From Polaribacter pectinis (GTDB taxonomy: Bacteria > Bacteroidota > Bacteroidia > Flavobacteriales > Flavobacteriaceae), in the NCBI RefSeq assembly GCF_014352875.1, contig NZ_CP060695.1:3379501-3443500 (forward strand): DNA of 64,000 nt. Reading direction: 5' to 3'. The notes below the pieces were generated by a model that did not search any database, was not told where the DNA came from, and saw only the letters and a program-made list of their open reading frames with translations. Positions 17,647-25,707 of this stretch are shown piece after piece (position 1 is the first letter of the stretch; each line of letters starts with the position of its first letter). The position numbers and the translations under genes are program-made.

Positions 17647-18996
17647 ATGACTTTTGAAGAATTAGATTTATCAAATCAACTACAATATGCAATTGACGAT
17701 TTAGGTTTTAACGCACCAACGCCAATTCAGCAACAAGCATTTTCTGTAGTAAGATCTGGTAAAGATGTTGTGGGAATTGCGCAAACAGGAACAGGTAAAA
17801 CATTTGCGTACATGTTACCAATTTTACGCGATTTAAAATACTCTACCCAAAAACATCCTAGAGTGTTGGTTTTGGTACCAACTCGTGAACTAGTTTTACA
17901 AGTGGTAGATGAAATAGAAAAGCTAGCAAAATATATTAATGTTCGTGTTTTAGGAGTTTATGGTGGTGCTAATATCAACACTCAAAAACAAGCTATTTTA
18001 CAAGGACAAGATATTATTGTAGCAACTCCAGGACGTTTGTATGATTTAGGGTTAAGCAATGCTTTAAAGTTGAAGTCTATCCAGAAATTAGTAATTGATG
18101 AAGTAGATGTAATGCTAGATTTAGGATTCCGTTTTCAGTTGATGAATATTTTTGATATTCTTCCAGAAAGAAGACAAAACGTTTTGTTTTCGGCAACAAT
18201 GACAGAAGATGTAGATGCTTTAATTTACGATTTCTTTAAAAAACCAGAAAAAATTTCGGTTGCAGTAAGCGGAACTCCTCTTGATAATATTGAACAAGTG
18301 TCTTATAATGTACCAAACTTTTTTACGAAAGTAAATTTGTTGAATCATTTTTTAGAAGACAAGCAAGAGTTTAATAAAGTACTAGTCTTTGTGTCTTTTA
18401 AAAGAACTGCAGACATGCTTTTTAAAGAATTAGAAGAAGTTTTTGGTAGCGAAACCTGTGTAATACATTCTAATAAAACCCAGAATTACAGAATTCGTTC
18501 TATAAGACAGTTTGATGAAGGAAATAATAGGATTTTAGTTGCTACAGATGTAATGGCACGTGGTTTAGATTTTGATAATGTTTCTCATGTTATTAATTTT
18601 GATACACCAGATTTTCCGGAAAATTACATGCATAGAATTGGTAGAACTGGTCGTGCAGAAAAAGCAGGGAAAACTATTTTATTTTCAACAGAAAAAGAAC
18701 AAGAAGGAAAACTAGAAATAGAAGCTTTAATGAATTATAAAATTCCGGTTTTAGAACTTCCAGAAACTGTAGAAATTTCTAAATTATTAACAGAGGATGA
18801 GCGTCCTAAAGAAGATGCAGATCAATCTAAAAATAGAACTGGACTAGAATATGTTCCTGGTCCAGCGTTTCATGAAAAGAGTGAAAAGAACAGCAAAACC
18901 AACCAAGGTGGTTCTTACAGAAGAGAAATTGCTAAAAAATATAAGAAGCCAAAAACTCGTGGCGACAAAAATTATAATAAACGAAATAAGAAATAA
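17647..18996 (+). CDS. DEAD-box-family ATP-dependent RNA helicase with DEVD motif II
   Basis: The protein has 449 aa when started at the ATG at 17647 (MTFEELDLSNQLQ), directly after the promoter. Motifs appear in order: Q motif (PTPIQQQAF), I (AQTGTGKT), Ia (PTRELVLQ), GG, Ib (TPGR), II (DEVD, D151-D154, instead of DEAD), III (SAT), IV (VLVFVSF), V (ATDVMARGLDF) and VI (HRIGRTGR). A basic, disordered tail rich in Lys, Arg and Asn (from about 395) would add RNA affinity. It unwinds short RNA duplexes in ribosome assembly, decay or cold adaptation. The next gene starts 2 bases later. Confidence 0.94.
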   Translation: MTFEELDLSNQLQYAIDDLGFNAPTPIQQQAFSVVRSGKDVVGIAQTGTGKTFAYMLPILRDLKYSTQKHPRVLVLVPTRELVLQVVDEIEKLAKYINVRVLGVYGGANINTQKQAILQGQDIIVATPGRLYDLGLSNALKLKSIQKLVIDEVDVMLDLGFRFQLMNIFDILPERRQNVLFSATMTEDVDALIYDFFKKPEKISVAVSGTPLDNIEQVSYNVPNFFTKVNLLNHFLEDKQEFNKVLVFVSFKRTADMLFKELEEVFGSETCVIHSNKTQNYRIRSIRQFDEGNNRILVATDVMARGLDFDNVSHVINFDTPDFPENYMHRIGRTGRAEKAGKTILFSTEKEQEGKLEIEALMNYKIPVLELPETVEISKLLTEDERPKEDADQSKNRTGLEYVPGPAFHEKSEKNSKTNQGGSYRREIAKKYKKPKTRGDKNYNKRNKK

Positions 18997-18998
18997 TA

Positions 18999-19364
18999 AT
19001 GCAGGTTTTAACAGCGCAAGAATTGCATAATTTAGCAATGAATATTGTTGGTAAGAAACTTATAAAAATGGGTTATGAATTTCAGGCTATTAATAGCCAG
19101 TTAAAAAGACACCCGCAATTTGTGTTGTTTAAAAAAGGAGAACCTACCATTTTTGTTTTGGTAAAAGCAACTAACAATATACAAAATCCTGAAGAATATG
19201 ATGTTCTGTGGATGGAGACTTTTAAAAATCATGCAAAAAAACAAAATGCTAAAGTTTGGTTTGCTGGAGTGGGAATTGCAAACGCAGAAAGTGTAGAAAA
19301 TCCTGTCTTTAAAGATCAGCCTTATTATGTGGCTTTTGAGAATTTTATAAAAATATTAGAATAA
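18999..19364 (+). CDS. conserved hypothetical protein, co-transcribed with the helicase
   Basis: This 121-aa soluble protein lacks a signal peptide. It has a mixed alpha/beta pattern: a helix (LTAQELHNLAMNIVGKKLIKMGYEF), then strands (HPQFVLFKKGEPTIFVLVKA), a helix containing VLWMETFKNHAKKQNAKVWFAGVGI, and a final strand PYYVAFENF. The layout (QFVLFK...FVLVKA...VWFAGVGI) recalls restriction-endonuclease-like or Holliday-junction-type small folds, but no catalytic set can be assigned. I recall databases calling this family NqrF by transfer. Nothing in the sequence (no FAD, 2Fe-2S or NADH motif) supports that. It begins 2 bases after the helicase stop. Confidence 0.83.
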   Translation: MQVLTAQELHNLAMNIVGKKLIKMGYEFQAINSQLKRHPQFVLFKKGEPTIFVLVKATNNIQNPEEYDVLWMETFKNHAKKQNAKVWFAGVGIANAESVENPVFKDQPYYVAFENFIKILE

Positions 19365-19365
19365 T

Positions 19366-19402
19366 AAAAAAACCTGAAAATTTACTTTTCAGGTTTTTTT
19401 TT
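19366..19402. terminator. bidirectional intrinsic terminator
   Basis: AACCTGAAAA (19371-19380) and TTTTCAGGTT (19386-19395) form a perfect 10-bp stem with a 5-base loop and flanking A and T tracts. It ends the helicase operon and the convergent UspA gene. Confidence 0.9.
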
Positions 19403-19406
19403 ACAT

Positions 19407-20234
19407 TTAAACTTTAATTGTTAACATGGGTTTTAAAGCACTTTTAGATAAGTTCTTTGTAACACTTGCAGAAAATAAATGAGATAATCCACTTCTACCA
19501 TGTGTACTTAAAGCAATAATGTCTGCATTTACATCTCTAGAAAAATTTAAAATTCCATTTTCTACAGAAGTATCATTGTATATATTTATAGAATGTTTTG
19601 GTAGTTCATATTTATTTATAAAATCTTTTACTTTTTCTGTGGCATCATGTGTACTTTCAAAATGTGAAGGAGTATTAACTTTTAATAAATGTACTTTACT
19701 ACCAAATTGATGAGCGAAATCTAGAAACTTGCCAAATACTTCTCTATTATCATTTTTAAAACTAGAAGCAAAAACTAAATTTTTTAATTTAAATTTTTTA
19801 TGATCCTTTTTAACCACAATAACTGGTATTGCAGAGGTTCTAACTACTTTTTCTGTATTAGAGCCAATTAAAATTTCTTCAAATTCAGAATGTCCTTTAG
19901 AACCCATAATTATTAAATCTGCATCAATTTTTTCTGCATATTTTTTAATACCTTCAAAAGGTGTATTTAATTTTATAAAATATTCTACGTGAATGTCTTC
20001 GCTAAAAATCTTATCTTTAAATTGAAGTACTTTTTCTCTAACCTTTCTTAAATACAACATACTTTCTGGAATGCTAAATTTACTTCCTGCACCCATATCT
20101 ATTACTCCTTTTGGGAGTTCTATCATATGAATAAGGTAAACAATAGCATTTGTCTTTTTTGCAATTCTTGCAGCCATTTTTGAAGCGTATTCAGATGGTT
20201 TAGAAAAATCGATTGGAACTAAAATCTTCTTCAT
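19407..20234 (-). CDS. universal stress protein with two UspA domains
   Basis: The 275-aa protein contains two UspA domains in tandem. The first (residues 1-140) starts with KKILVPIDFSKPSEYA and ends with the ATP-binding-type loop IIMGSKGHSEFEEILIGSNTEKVVR. The second (about 147-275) ends with the degenerate loop ALSTHGRSGLSHLFSASVTKNL. In the first, GxKG(H)-(9)-GS fits the nucleotide-binding motif G2xG9GS/T, whereas the second is looser. Such proteins help survival under starvation, low oxygen or redox stress. The gene is monocistronic and upstream of, but divergent from, the rimP operon. Confidence 0.93.
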   Translation of the reverse strand: MKKILVPIDFSKPSEYASKMAARIAKKTNAIVYLIHMIELPKGVIDMGAGSKFSIPESMLYLRKVREKVLQFKDKIFSEDIHVEYFIKLNTPFEGIKKYAEKIDADLIIMGSKGHSEFEEILIGSNTEKVVRTSAIPVIVVKKDHKKFKLKNLVFASSFKNDNREVFGKFLDFAHQFGSKVHLLKVNTPSHFESTHDATEKVKDFINKYELPKHSINIYNDTSVENGILNFSRDVNADIIALSTHGRSGLSHLFSASVTKNLSKSALKPMLTIKV

Positions 20235-20303
20235 TGGTTAAAAGTTTAAAGTTAAAAAAAAGGGATATTTAAAGTTACAAAATTTTTTTGAATAAAACTC
20301 TGT

Positions 20304-20333
20304 TTGTTAAATCATAAACAATTCGTATATTTG
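20304..20333 (+). promoter_or_regulatory. Bacteroidota-type promoter of rimP-nusA-infB
   Basis: TTG (20304-20306), 19 bases, then TATATTTG (20326-20333) give a full consensus promoter. It leaves a leader of about 70 bases before rimP, which contains the hairpin at 20364-20380. Confidence 0.85.
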
Positions 20334-20363
20334 CACCGAAAATCACAATAAATGATAAATGAA

Positions 20364-20395
20364 GGGGACTAAAAGTCCCCTATTTTTATATTTTA
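20364..20395 (+). promoter_or_regulatory. terminator-like hairpin in the rimP-nusA-infB leader
   Basis: GGGGACT and AGTCCCC form a perfect 7-bp GC-rich stem with a 3-base loop (20364-20380), followed directly by TATTTTTATATTTTATTTTA. It lies between the promoter and the rimP start at 20410. This is the layout of an attenuator acting on the operon that encodes NusA, itself a termination factor. The alternative is a simple mRNA-stabilising stem. Confidence 0.6.
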
Positions 20396-20409
20396 TTTTA
20401 AGATTTAAA

Positions 20410-20871
20410 ATGGACCAAAAAAAGGTAAAAGATTTAATTGACGAGGCTTTAGCAGAGAATGAATCTTTGTATTTAGTAGATTTAGTAATCTCTGAAAACA
20501 ATAAAATTCAAGTTACTGTAGATGGAGATAATGGAGTCCCTTTAAGTGAGTGTATTAGAATTAGTAGAAGTGTTGATAGTAATTTCGACAGAGAAGAAGA
20601 AGATTTTTCATTAGAAGTTTCTACACCAGACATTTCACATCCACTAAAATTAAAGAGACAGTATATTAAAAACATCAACAGAATCTTAAAAGTAAAAACT
20701 GCTACAGAAGAACTAGAAGGAACTTTAGTTGAAGCAGATGAAGATAAAATTGTTTTGCGTTGGAAAGCGAGAGAACCAAAACCAGTAGGTAAAGGGAAAG
20801 TTACTGTAGAAAAAACAGTTACTGTAGAGTATAAGGATATTAAAGAAGCAAAAGTGAAAATTGTATTTTAA
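20410..20871 (+). CDS. rimP: ribosome maturation factor RimP
   Basis: The 153-aa protein assists late 30S subunit maturation. The N-terminal domain shows LYLVDLVISENNKIQVTVDGDNGVPLSECIRISR, the hallmark RimP segment. FSLEVSTPDISHPLKLKRQYIKNINR follows, where the usual V(S)SPG motif appears as STPDI, and then the Sm-like C-terminal domain. The ATG at 20410 is chosen over an in-frame ATG at 20359, because that frame passes through the leader hairpin and encodes a hydrophobic stretch not seen in RimP. It heads the conserved rimP-nusA-infB operon and stops 12 bases before nusA. Confidence 0.95.
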   Translation: MDQKKVKDLIDEALAENESLYLVDLVISENNKIQVTVDGDNGVPLSECIRISRSVDSNFDREEEDFSLEVSTPDISHPLKLKRQYIKNINRILKVKTATEELEGTLVEADEDKIVLRWKAREPKPVGKGKVTVEKTVTVEYKDIKEAKVKIVF

Positions 20872-20883
20872 GCAAAAGATGTA

Positions 20884-22140
20884 ATGGAAAATATAGCATT
20901 AATTGATTCGTTTTCAGAATTTAAAGATAATAAGAGTATAGACAGAGTAACATTAATGTCTATTTTAGAAGAAGTATTTAGAGCTGCCTTAAAACGTAAG
21001 TTTGGATCTGATGATAATTTTGATATTATTATAAACCCAGACAAAGGAGATTTAGAAATTTGGAGAAATAGAGTTGTTGTTGCAGATGGTTTTTCTGAAG
21101 ATGATAATGAAGAAATTGAACTTGCAGAAGCAAGATTAATTGAACCAGATTTCGAAATTGGTGAAGATGTTTCTGAAGAAGTAAAATTAATAGATTTAGG
21201 AAGAAGAGCTATTTTAGCATTACGTCAAAACTTAATATCTAAAATTTACGAACACGATAGTACAAACATCTTTAAGCATTTTAAAGATTTAGAAGGAGAG
21301 TTATATAGTGCAGAAGTGCATCATATTCGTCATAACGCAATTATTTTGTTAGATGATGAAGGAAATGAGATTGTTTTACCAAAAAGTGAACAAATTCGTT
21401 CAGACTTCTTTAGAAAAGGAGATAATGTAAGAGGTGTTATAAAAACAGTAGAATTAAGAGGAAATAAACCAGCTATTATATTGTCTAGAACAGCTCCAGC
21501 ATTTTTAAATAAATTATTCGAGCAAGAAATTCCAGAAGTTTTCGACGGTTTAATTACTGTAGAAGGAGTTGCAAGAATACCAGGAGAAAAAGCAAAAGTA
21601 GCGGTAGATTCTTATGATGATAGAATAGATCCTGTTGGAGCTTGTGTTGGTGTTAAAGGTTCTAGAATTCATGGTATAGTTCGTGAGTTAGGTAATGAAA
21701 ACATAGACGTTATCAATTACACTAAAAATGAGCAGTTGTTTATTTCAAGAGCATTAAGTCCTGCAAAAGTGACTTCAATGGAAATTGAAATGTATGAAGA
21801 AGAAAGAAATGGTAAAAAAGGACGTGTAAGTGTGCTTTTAAAACCAGAAGAAGTTTCTAAAGCAATTGGTAGAGGTGGTGTTAATATTCGTTTAGCGAGT
21901 GAGTTAACAGGTTACGAAATTGATGTTAAGAGAGAAGGTTTAGAAGAGGAAGATGTAGAATTAACAGAATTTGTAGATGAAATTGAAGACTGGGTAATAG
22001 CAGAATTCAAGAAAATTGGTTTAGATACAGCAAGAAGCGTACTAGAAACTAGTGTTGCAGAATTGGTAAAAAGAACCGATTTAGAAGAAGAAACAATTAT
22101 GGATGTTCAAAGAATTCTTAAAGAAGAGTTTGAAGAATAA
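20884..22140 (+). CDS. nusA: transcription termination/antitermination factor NusA
   Basis: The 418-aa protein has the NusA order: an RNA-polymerase-binding N-terminal domain (residues 1-130), an S1 RNA-binding domain (about 135-200, containing GELYSAEVHHIRHNAIILL), then two KH domains with the GxxG-type loops GVKGSRIHGI and IGRGGVNIRLA. The C-terminal acidic repeats present in gammaproteobacteria are absent, as in other Bacteroidota. The tail is a short helix set ending in KEEFEE. It binds the elongation complex and promotes pausing and hairpin termination. It sits between rimP and infB. Confidence 0.97.
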   Translation: MENIALIDSFSEFKDNKSIDRVTLMSILEEVFRAALKRKFGSDDNFDIIINPDKGDLEIWRNRVVVADGFSEDDNEEIELAEARLIEPDFEIGEDVSEEVKLIDLGRRAILALRQNLISKIYEHDSTNIFKHFKDLEGELYSAEVHHIRHNAIILLDDEGNEIVLPKSEQIRSDFFRKGDNVRGVIKTVELRGNKPAIILSRTAPAFLNKLFEQEIPEVFDGLITVEGVARIPGEKAKVAVDSYDDRIDPVGACVGVKGSRIHGIVRELGNENIDVINYTKNEQLFISRALSPAKVTSMEIEMYEEERNGKKGRVSVLLKPEEVSKAIGRGGVNIRLASELTGYEIDVKREGLEEEDVELTEFVDEIEDWVIAEFKKIGLDTARSVLETSVAELVKRTDLEEETIMDVQRILKEEFEE

Positions 22141-22204
22141 TCAAAATTAAAGAGTAAACGTAAAAAAAGTATATTTTTACAAATTAAAGGCTAAAAAATA
22201 ATAT

Positions 22205-25030
22205 ATGTCTGAAGGCAAAACAACGAGGCTTAATAAAGTTTTAAGAGAATTAAATATTTCTCTTGATAGAGCAGTAGAATATTTAGCAGATAAAGGTCAT
22301 GAAATTGAATCAAGACCAACTACTAAAATTTCTGGTGATGTTTATCAAGTGTTACTAGATGGCTTCCAAACAGATGCTAGTAAAAAAGCTGCGTCTAAAG
22401 AAGTTGGCGAAGAAAAACGTAAGGAGAAAGAGGCAATTCGTTTAGAAATTGAAGCTAAGTTAGAGAAGAAAAGAGAAGAAGAGGTTAAGAAAGAGGAAGT
22501 CTTAAAAGCCAAAGCAGATAAATTAGCATTTAAAACTGTTGGTAAGATAGATATTGACAATGTTGGTAAAAAAGCAGCTCCAAAGAAAGAAGAGGTTAAG
22601 GAAGATGTAAAAGAAGAAGCGCCTAAAAAAGAAGTTGTTGCAGAGCCTAAAGCAGAAAAACCAGCTGAAGAAAAAACAACAGTTAAGGAAACAAAAGAAA
22701 TAAAGGTAGAGAAGCCTAAAGTTCAAGAAAAAGTTTCTGAAGTAGAAAAAGAAGCTTCTAAAATTGAGAAAAAGGTAGAAGGTAAAAAAGAATCTACTAA
22801 AGCAGAAGAAAAGACTGAAGAGGTTACTGCAGAAAATGCAGAAGCTATAAAAACGCAGTATAAAAAGTTAGATGGTCCAAACTTTACAGGTAAGAAAATT
22901 GATTTAAAACAATTTGAAAAACCTAAAAAGAAAAAGCCAGAAGCTAAAAAAGATGCAGCTTCAGATCCTAGAAAAAAACGTAAGCGTATTAGTAAACCAG
23001 GTACACCTGGTGGAAATGCGCCAAGACCAAGAGGAACTGGGCCAAGAGGAAATAATAGTCCTAATAGACCTGGAAATAGAGGTGGTAGAGGAAATACAAG
23101 ACCTGCTGCAGTTAAAAAAGAAGAGCCTACAGAAGCAGAGATTCAAAAGCAAGTAAGAGAAACTCTTGAGAAATTGCAAGGAAAATCTTCTAGAGGTAAA
23201 GGAGCAAAATATCGTAGAAATAAAAGAGATGCTCATAGAGAACATACAGAAGCAGAGTTAGAGGCACAGGCATTAGGTAACAAGATTTTAAAAGTAACAG
23301 AATTTGTTACAGTAAGTGAAGTTGCAACAATGATGGAAGTTCCTGTAACTAATATTATTTCTGCATGTATGTCTTTAGGAATGATGGTAACAATGAATCA
23401 GCGTTTAGATGCAGAAACATTAGTTATTGTTGCAGAAGAATTTAATCATAAAGTAGAGTTTGTTGGAGCCGAAGTAGAGGAATCTATTGAAGAGGTAGAA
23501 GATAAACCAGAAGATTTAGAAACTCGTGCACCAATTATTACGGTAATGGGTCACGTAGATCATGGTAAAACTTCATTATTAGATTATATTAGAAAGGCAA
23601 ATGTTATTGATGGTGAAAGTGGAGGAATTACGCAACATATTGGAGCGTATTCTGTAAATGTAGGTGATCAAAAAATTGCATTTTTAGATACTCCTGGTCA
23701 CGAAGCCTTTACGGCAATGCGTGCACGTGGAGCGCAAGTAACGGATTTAGTAATTATTGTAGTTGCTGCAGATGATGATGTAATGCCACAGACTAAGGAG
23801 GCAATTTCTCACGCACAAGCTGCTGGAGTTCCTATTATATTTGCAATTAATAAGATAGATAAACCAAATGCAAATCCAGATAATGTAAAAACTCAATTAT
23901 CTTCAATGAATTTATTAATTGAAGAATGGGGTGGTACTATACAATCGCAAGATATTTCTGCAAAAACAGGAGAAGGAGTTCCTGAACTGTTGGAAAAAGT
24001 TTTATTAGAAGCTGAAATATTAGAATTGAAGGCTAATCCTAATAAAAACGCAGTTGGTGCAGTGGTAGAGGCTTTATTAGATAAAGGTAGAGGATATGTT
24101 TCTACTATTTTAGTACAAGCAGGTACATTAAAAATTGGAGATTACATTTTAGCTGGTAAACATAGTGGTAAAGTAAGAGCAATGTTCGATGATAAGGGTA
24201 ACAACTTACAACAAGCAAAACCATCAACACCAGTATCTATTTTAGGTTTAGACGGAGCGCCACAAGCAGGTGATAAGTTTATTGTTTTTGATGATGAAAG
24301 AGAAGCAAAACAAATTGCATCTAAACGTTCTCAATTACAACGTGAGCAATCTGTAAGAACTCAAAAAACATTAACGTTAGATGAAATTGGACGTAGAATT
24401 GCGTTAGGAGACTTTAAAGAATTAAACATTATCTTAAAAGGAGATGTAGATGGTTCTGTAGAGGCATTAACAAATTCATTCCAAAAATTATCGACAGAAG
24501 AAATTCAAGTAAATATTTTACATAAAGGTGTTGGAGCCATTACAGAAAGTGATGTTTTATTAGCAACAGCTTCAGATGCAATTATTGTTGGATTCAACGT
24601 TCGTCCGCAAGGAAACGCCAGAGTAATAGCAGATAAAGAAGAAGTAGATATTAGAACATATTCTATTATTTATGATGCAATTAACGATCTTAAAGATGCA
24701 ATGGAAGGAATGTTATCTCCTGAAATGAAAGAAGAAGTTACTGGTAATGTAGAAATAAGAGAAATTTATAAAATATCTAAAGTTGGAAACATTGCAGGTT
24801 GTATGGTAATGTCTGGTAAAATCTTTAGAGATTCTCAAATTAGAATTATTAGAGACGGAATTGTAGTTCATGACGGAACTCTTACAGCATTAAAGCGATT
24901 TAAAGATGATGTTAGAGAAGTTGCTAAAGGATATGATTGTGGTATTCAAATTAAGAATTACAATGATATAGCTGAAGGTGATGTGATTGAAGCTTACAAA
25001 GAAGTAGCAGTTAAAAAGAAGTTGAAATAA
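22205..25030 (+). CDS. infB: translation initiation factor IF-2
   Basis: The 941-aa GTPase delivers initiator tRNA to the 30S subunit. The N-terminal 60 residues form an IF2-N domain ([25 protein letters not shown]). A 300-residue low-complexity linker follows, first Lys/Glu-rich and then Gly/Arg/Pro-rich ([17 protein letters not shown]), and then a second IF2-N domain near 350-400. The G domain has G1 GHVDHGKT (449-456), G3 DTPGHE, G4 NKID and G5 SAKTG. Domains II, III and IV follow to the end. The start ATG at 22205 lies 64 bases after nusA. A strong terminator follows. Confidence 0.98.
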   Translation: MSEGKTTRLNKVLRELNISLDRAVEYLADKGHEIESRPTTKISGDVYQVLLDGFQTDASKKAASKEVGEEKRKEKEAIRLEIEAKLEKKREEEVKKEEVLKAKADKLAFKTVGKIDIDNVGKKAAPKKEEVKEDVKEEAPKKEVVAEPKAEKPAEEKTTVKETKEIKVEKPKVQEKVSEVEKEASKIEKKVEGKKESTKAEEKTEEVTAENAEAIKTQYKKLDGPNFTGKKIDLKQFEKPKKKKPEAKKDAASDPRKKRKRISKPGTPGGNAPRPRGTGPRGNNSPNRPGNRGGRGNTRPAAVKKEEPTEAEIQKQVRETLEKLQGKSSRGKGAKYRRNKRDAHREHTEAELEAQALGNKILKVTEFVTVSEVATMMEVPVTNIISACMSLGMMVTMNQRLDAETLVIVAEEFNHKVEFVGAEVEESIEEVEDKPEDLETRAPIITVMGHVDHGKTSLLDYIRKANVIDGESGGITQHIGAYSVNVGDQKIAFLDTPGHEAFTAMRARGAQVTDLVIIVVAADDDVMPQTKEAISHAQAAGVPIIFAINKIDKPNANPDNVKTQLSSMNLLIEEWGGTIQSQDISAKTGEGVPELLEKVLLEAEILELKANPNKNAVGAVVEALLDKGRGYVSTILVQAGTLKIGDYILAGKHSGKVRAMFDDKGNNLQQAKPSTPVSILGLDGAPQAGDKFIVFDDEREAKQIASKRSQLQREQSVRTQKTLTLDEIGRRIALGDFKELNIILKGDVDGSVEALTNSFQKLSTEEIQVNILHKGVGAITESDVLLATASDAIIVGFNVRPQGNARVIADKEEVDIRTYSIIYDAINDLKDAMEGMLSPEMKEEVTGNVEIREIYKISKVGNIAGCMVMSGKIFRDSQIRIIRDGIVVHDGTLTALKRFKDDVREVAKGYDCGIQIKNYNDIAEGDVIEAYKEVAVKKKLK

Positions 25031-25050
25031 ACTAAATTTTAAATAAAGTA

Positions 25051-25088
25051 AAAGCCGAAATTCTTATGAATTTCGGCTTTTTTATTTT
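25051..25088. terminator. bidirectional intrinsic terminator after infB
   Basis: AAAGCCGAAATT (25051-25062) and AATTTCGGCTTT (25069-25080) form a perfect 12-bp stem with a 6-base loop, followed by TTTATTTTT. It ends the rimP-nusA-infB transcript and can also end the convergent SPOR gene. Confidence 0.92.
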
Positions 25089-25140
25089 TCTACTATTGAA
25101 CTTATTTACTTGTAGTTTACCCGCTTTTAAAGGCTCAAAA

Positions 25141-25509
25141 CTATTTTCCCATTGGAATCACAATAATTCCAGAGAATTTTTCTTTAAAAATCACTAATGA
25201 TTTATCAGCTTCTAACTTTGTTTTGTAGTTTCCAACTTGAACCTTCCAATATGGTTGGTCATATTCTAAAATGTTATATGTTCCAGGAAATTCAATTCTA
25301 AATTTATTTCGCAAACTTTTAGCTTTTGTTTCATTACCGTAGTAAATTTGTATTCTGTATCCAAATCCAAATTCTTTGTTGTAAGCCCTTTTTTTTGCAA
25401 TCAATTCTTTTACTTGTTTGCTACTATTTGTGTTATTTTGAGCAGAAATACCTTGAATACTTATAAAAGCAGAGATAAAAAGAGTAGCTAAAAGCCGTTT
25501 ATTTTTCAT
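25141..25509 (-). CDS. SPOR domain protein, secreted
   Basis: The 122-aa protein has a signal peptide (MKNKRLLATLFISAFISIQGISAQ). A short Asn/Ser/Lys linker precedes a single SPOR fold of about 75 residues. The fold shows the two characteristic repeats: YRIQIYYGNETKAKSLRNKFR and YWKVQVGNYKTKLEADKSLVIF. SPOR domains bind denuded glycan strands of peptidoglycan, typically at the division site. With no other domain and a cleavable signal, this is a free periplasmic SPOR protein. It stands alone and is divergent from the ACIII operon. Confidence 0.9.
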   Translation of the reverse strand: MKNKRLLATLFISAFISIQGISAQNNTNSSKQVKELIAKKRAYNKEFGFGYRIQIYYGNETKAKSLRNKFRIEFPGTYNILEYDQPYWKVQVGNYKTKLEADKSLVIFKEKFSGIIVIPMGK

Positions 25510-25610
25510 ATTAAATTTGTTTCTACAAAAATAACGACTTGTTATAGAATAAATTGAATAAAATTGTTATTTAGAATTATTATAAATTAAATTTAACATT
25601 CTTTTAGCTT

Positions 25611-25640
25611 TTCAGATTTTAGCAATAAGTAGTACTTTTG
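25611..25640 (+). promoter_or_regulatory. candidate promoter of the ACIII-aa3 operon
   Basis: TACTTTTG (25633-25640) fits TAnnTTTG, with TTC (25611-25613) in place of TTG at the exact 19-base spacing. The predicted leader is about 60 bases. No FNR-like operator of the kind found at the cbb3 promoters is present. Confidence 0.6.
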
Positions 25641-25647
25641 TCAAACT

Positions 25648-25670
25648 GTTCGGAAAATATGTTTTTGAAC
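25648..25670 (+). promoter_or_regulatory. hairpin at the 5' end of the ACIII operon mRNA
   Basis: GTTCGGAAA and TTTTTGAAC can pair in nine positions (two of them G-U) around a 5-base loop. The stem would begin within a few bases of the predicted transcription start and has no T run after it, so mRNA stabilisation is more likely than termination. Confidence 0.45.
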
Positions 25671-25707
25671 GAATTTATACACATTACTAAAATAATAGTT
25701 TGTAAAT

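Noticed and set aside
18999..19364. Annotation of the 121-aa protein as a Na+-translocating NADH-quinone reductase subunit.
   Set aside because: No FAD, NADH or 2Fe-2S motif or membrane segment is present, so the name is not supported by sequence.
22345..23245. Long open frames antisense to and overlapping infB (for example minus strand 22961-23245).
   Set aside because: They lie opposite the Lys/Glu- and Gly/Arg-rich low-complexity region, whose codons avoid stops on the other strand. Their products are Ser/Phe-rich and lack recognisable domains.
25510..25707. Possible tRNA or small RNA gene in the 198-base gap before the ACIII operon.
   Set aside because: The gap is AT-rich, without a cloverleaf or CCA-like end; only a promoter and a small hairpin are seen.
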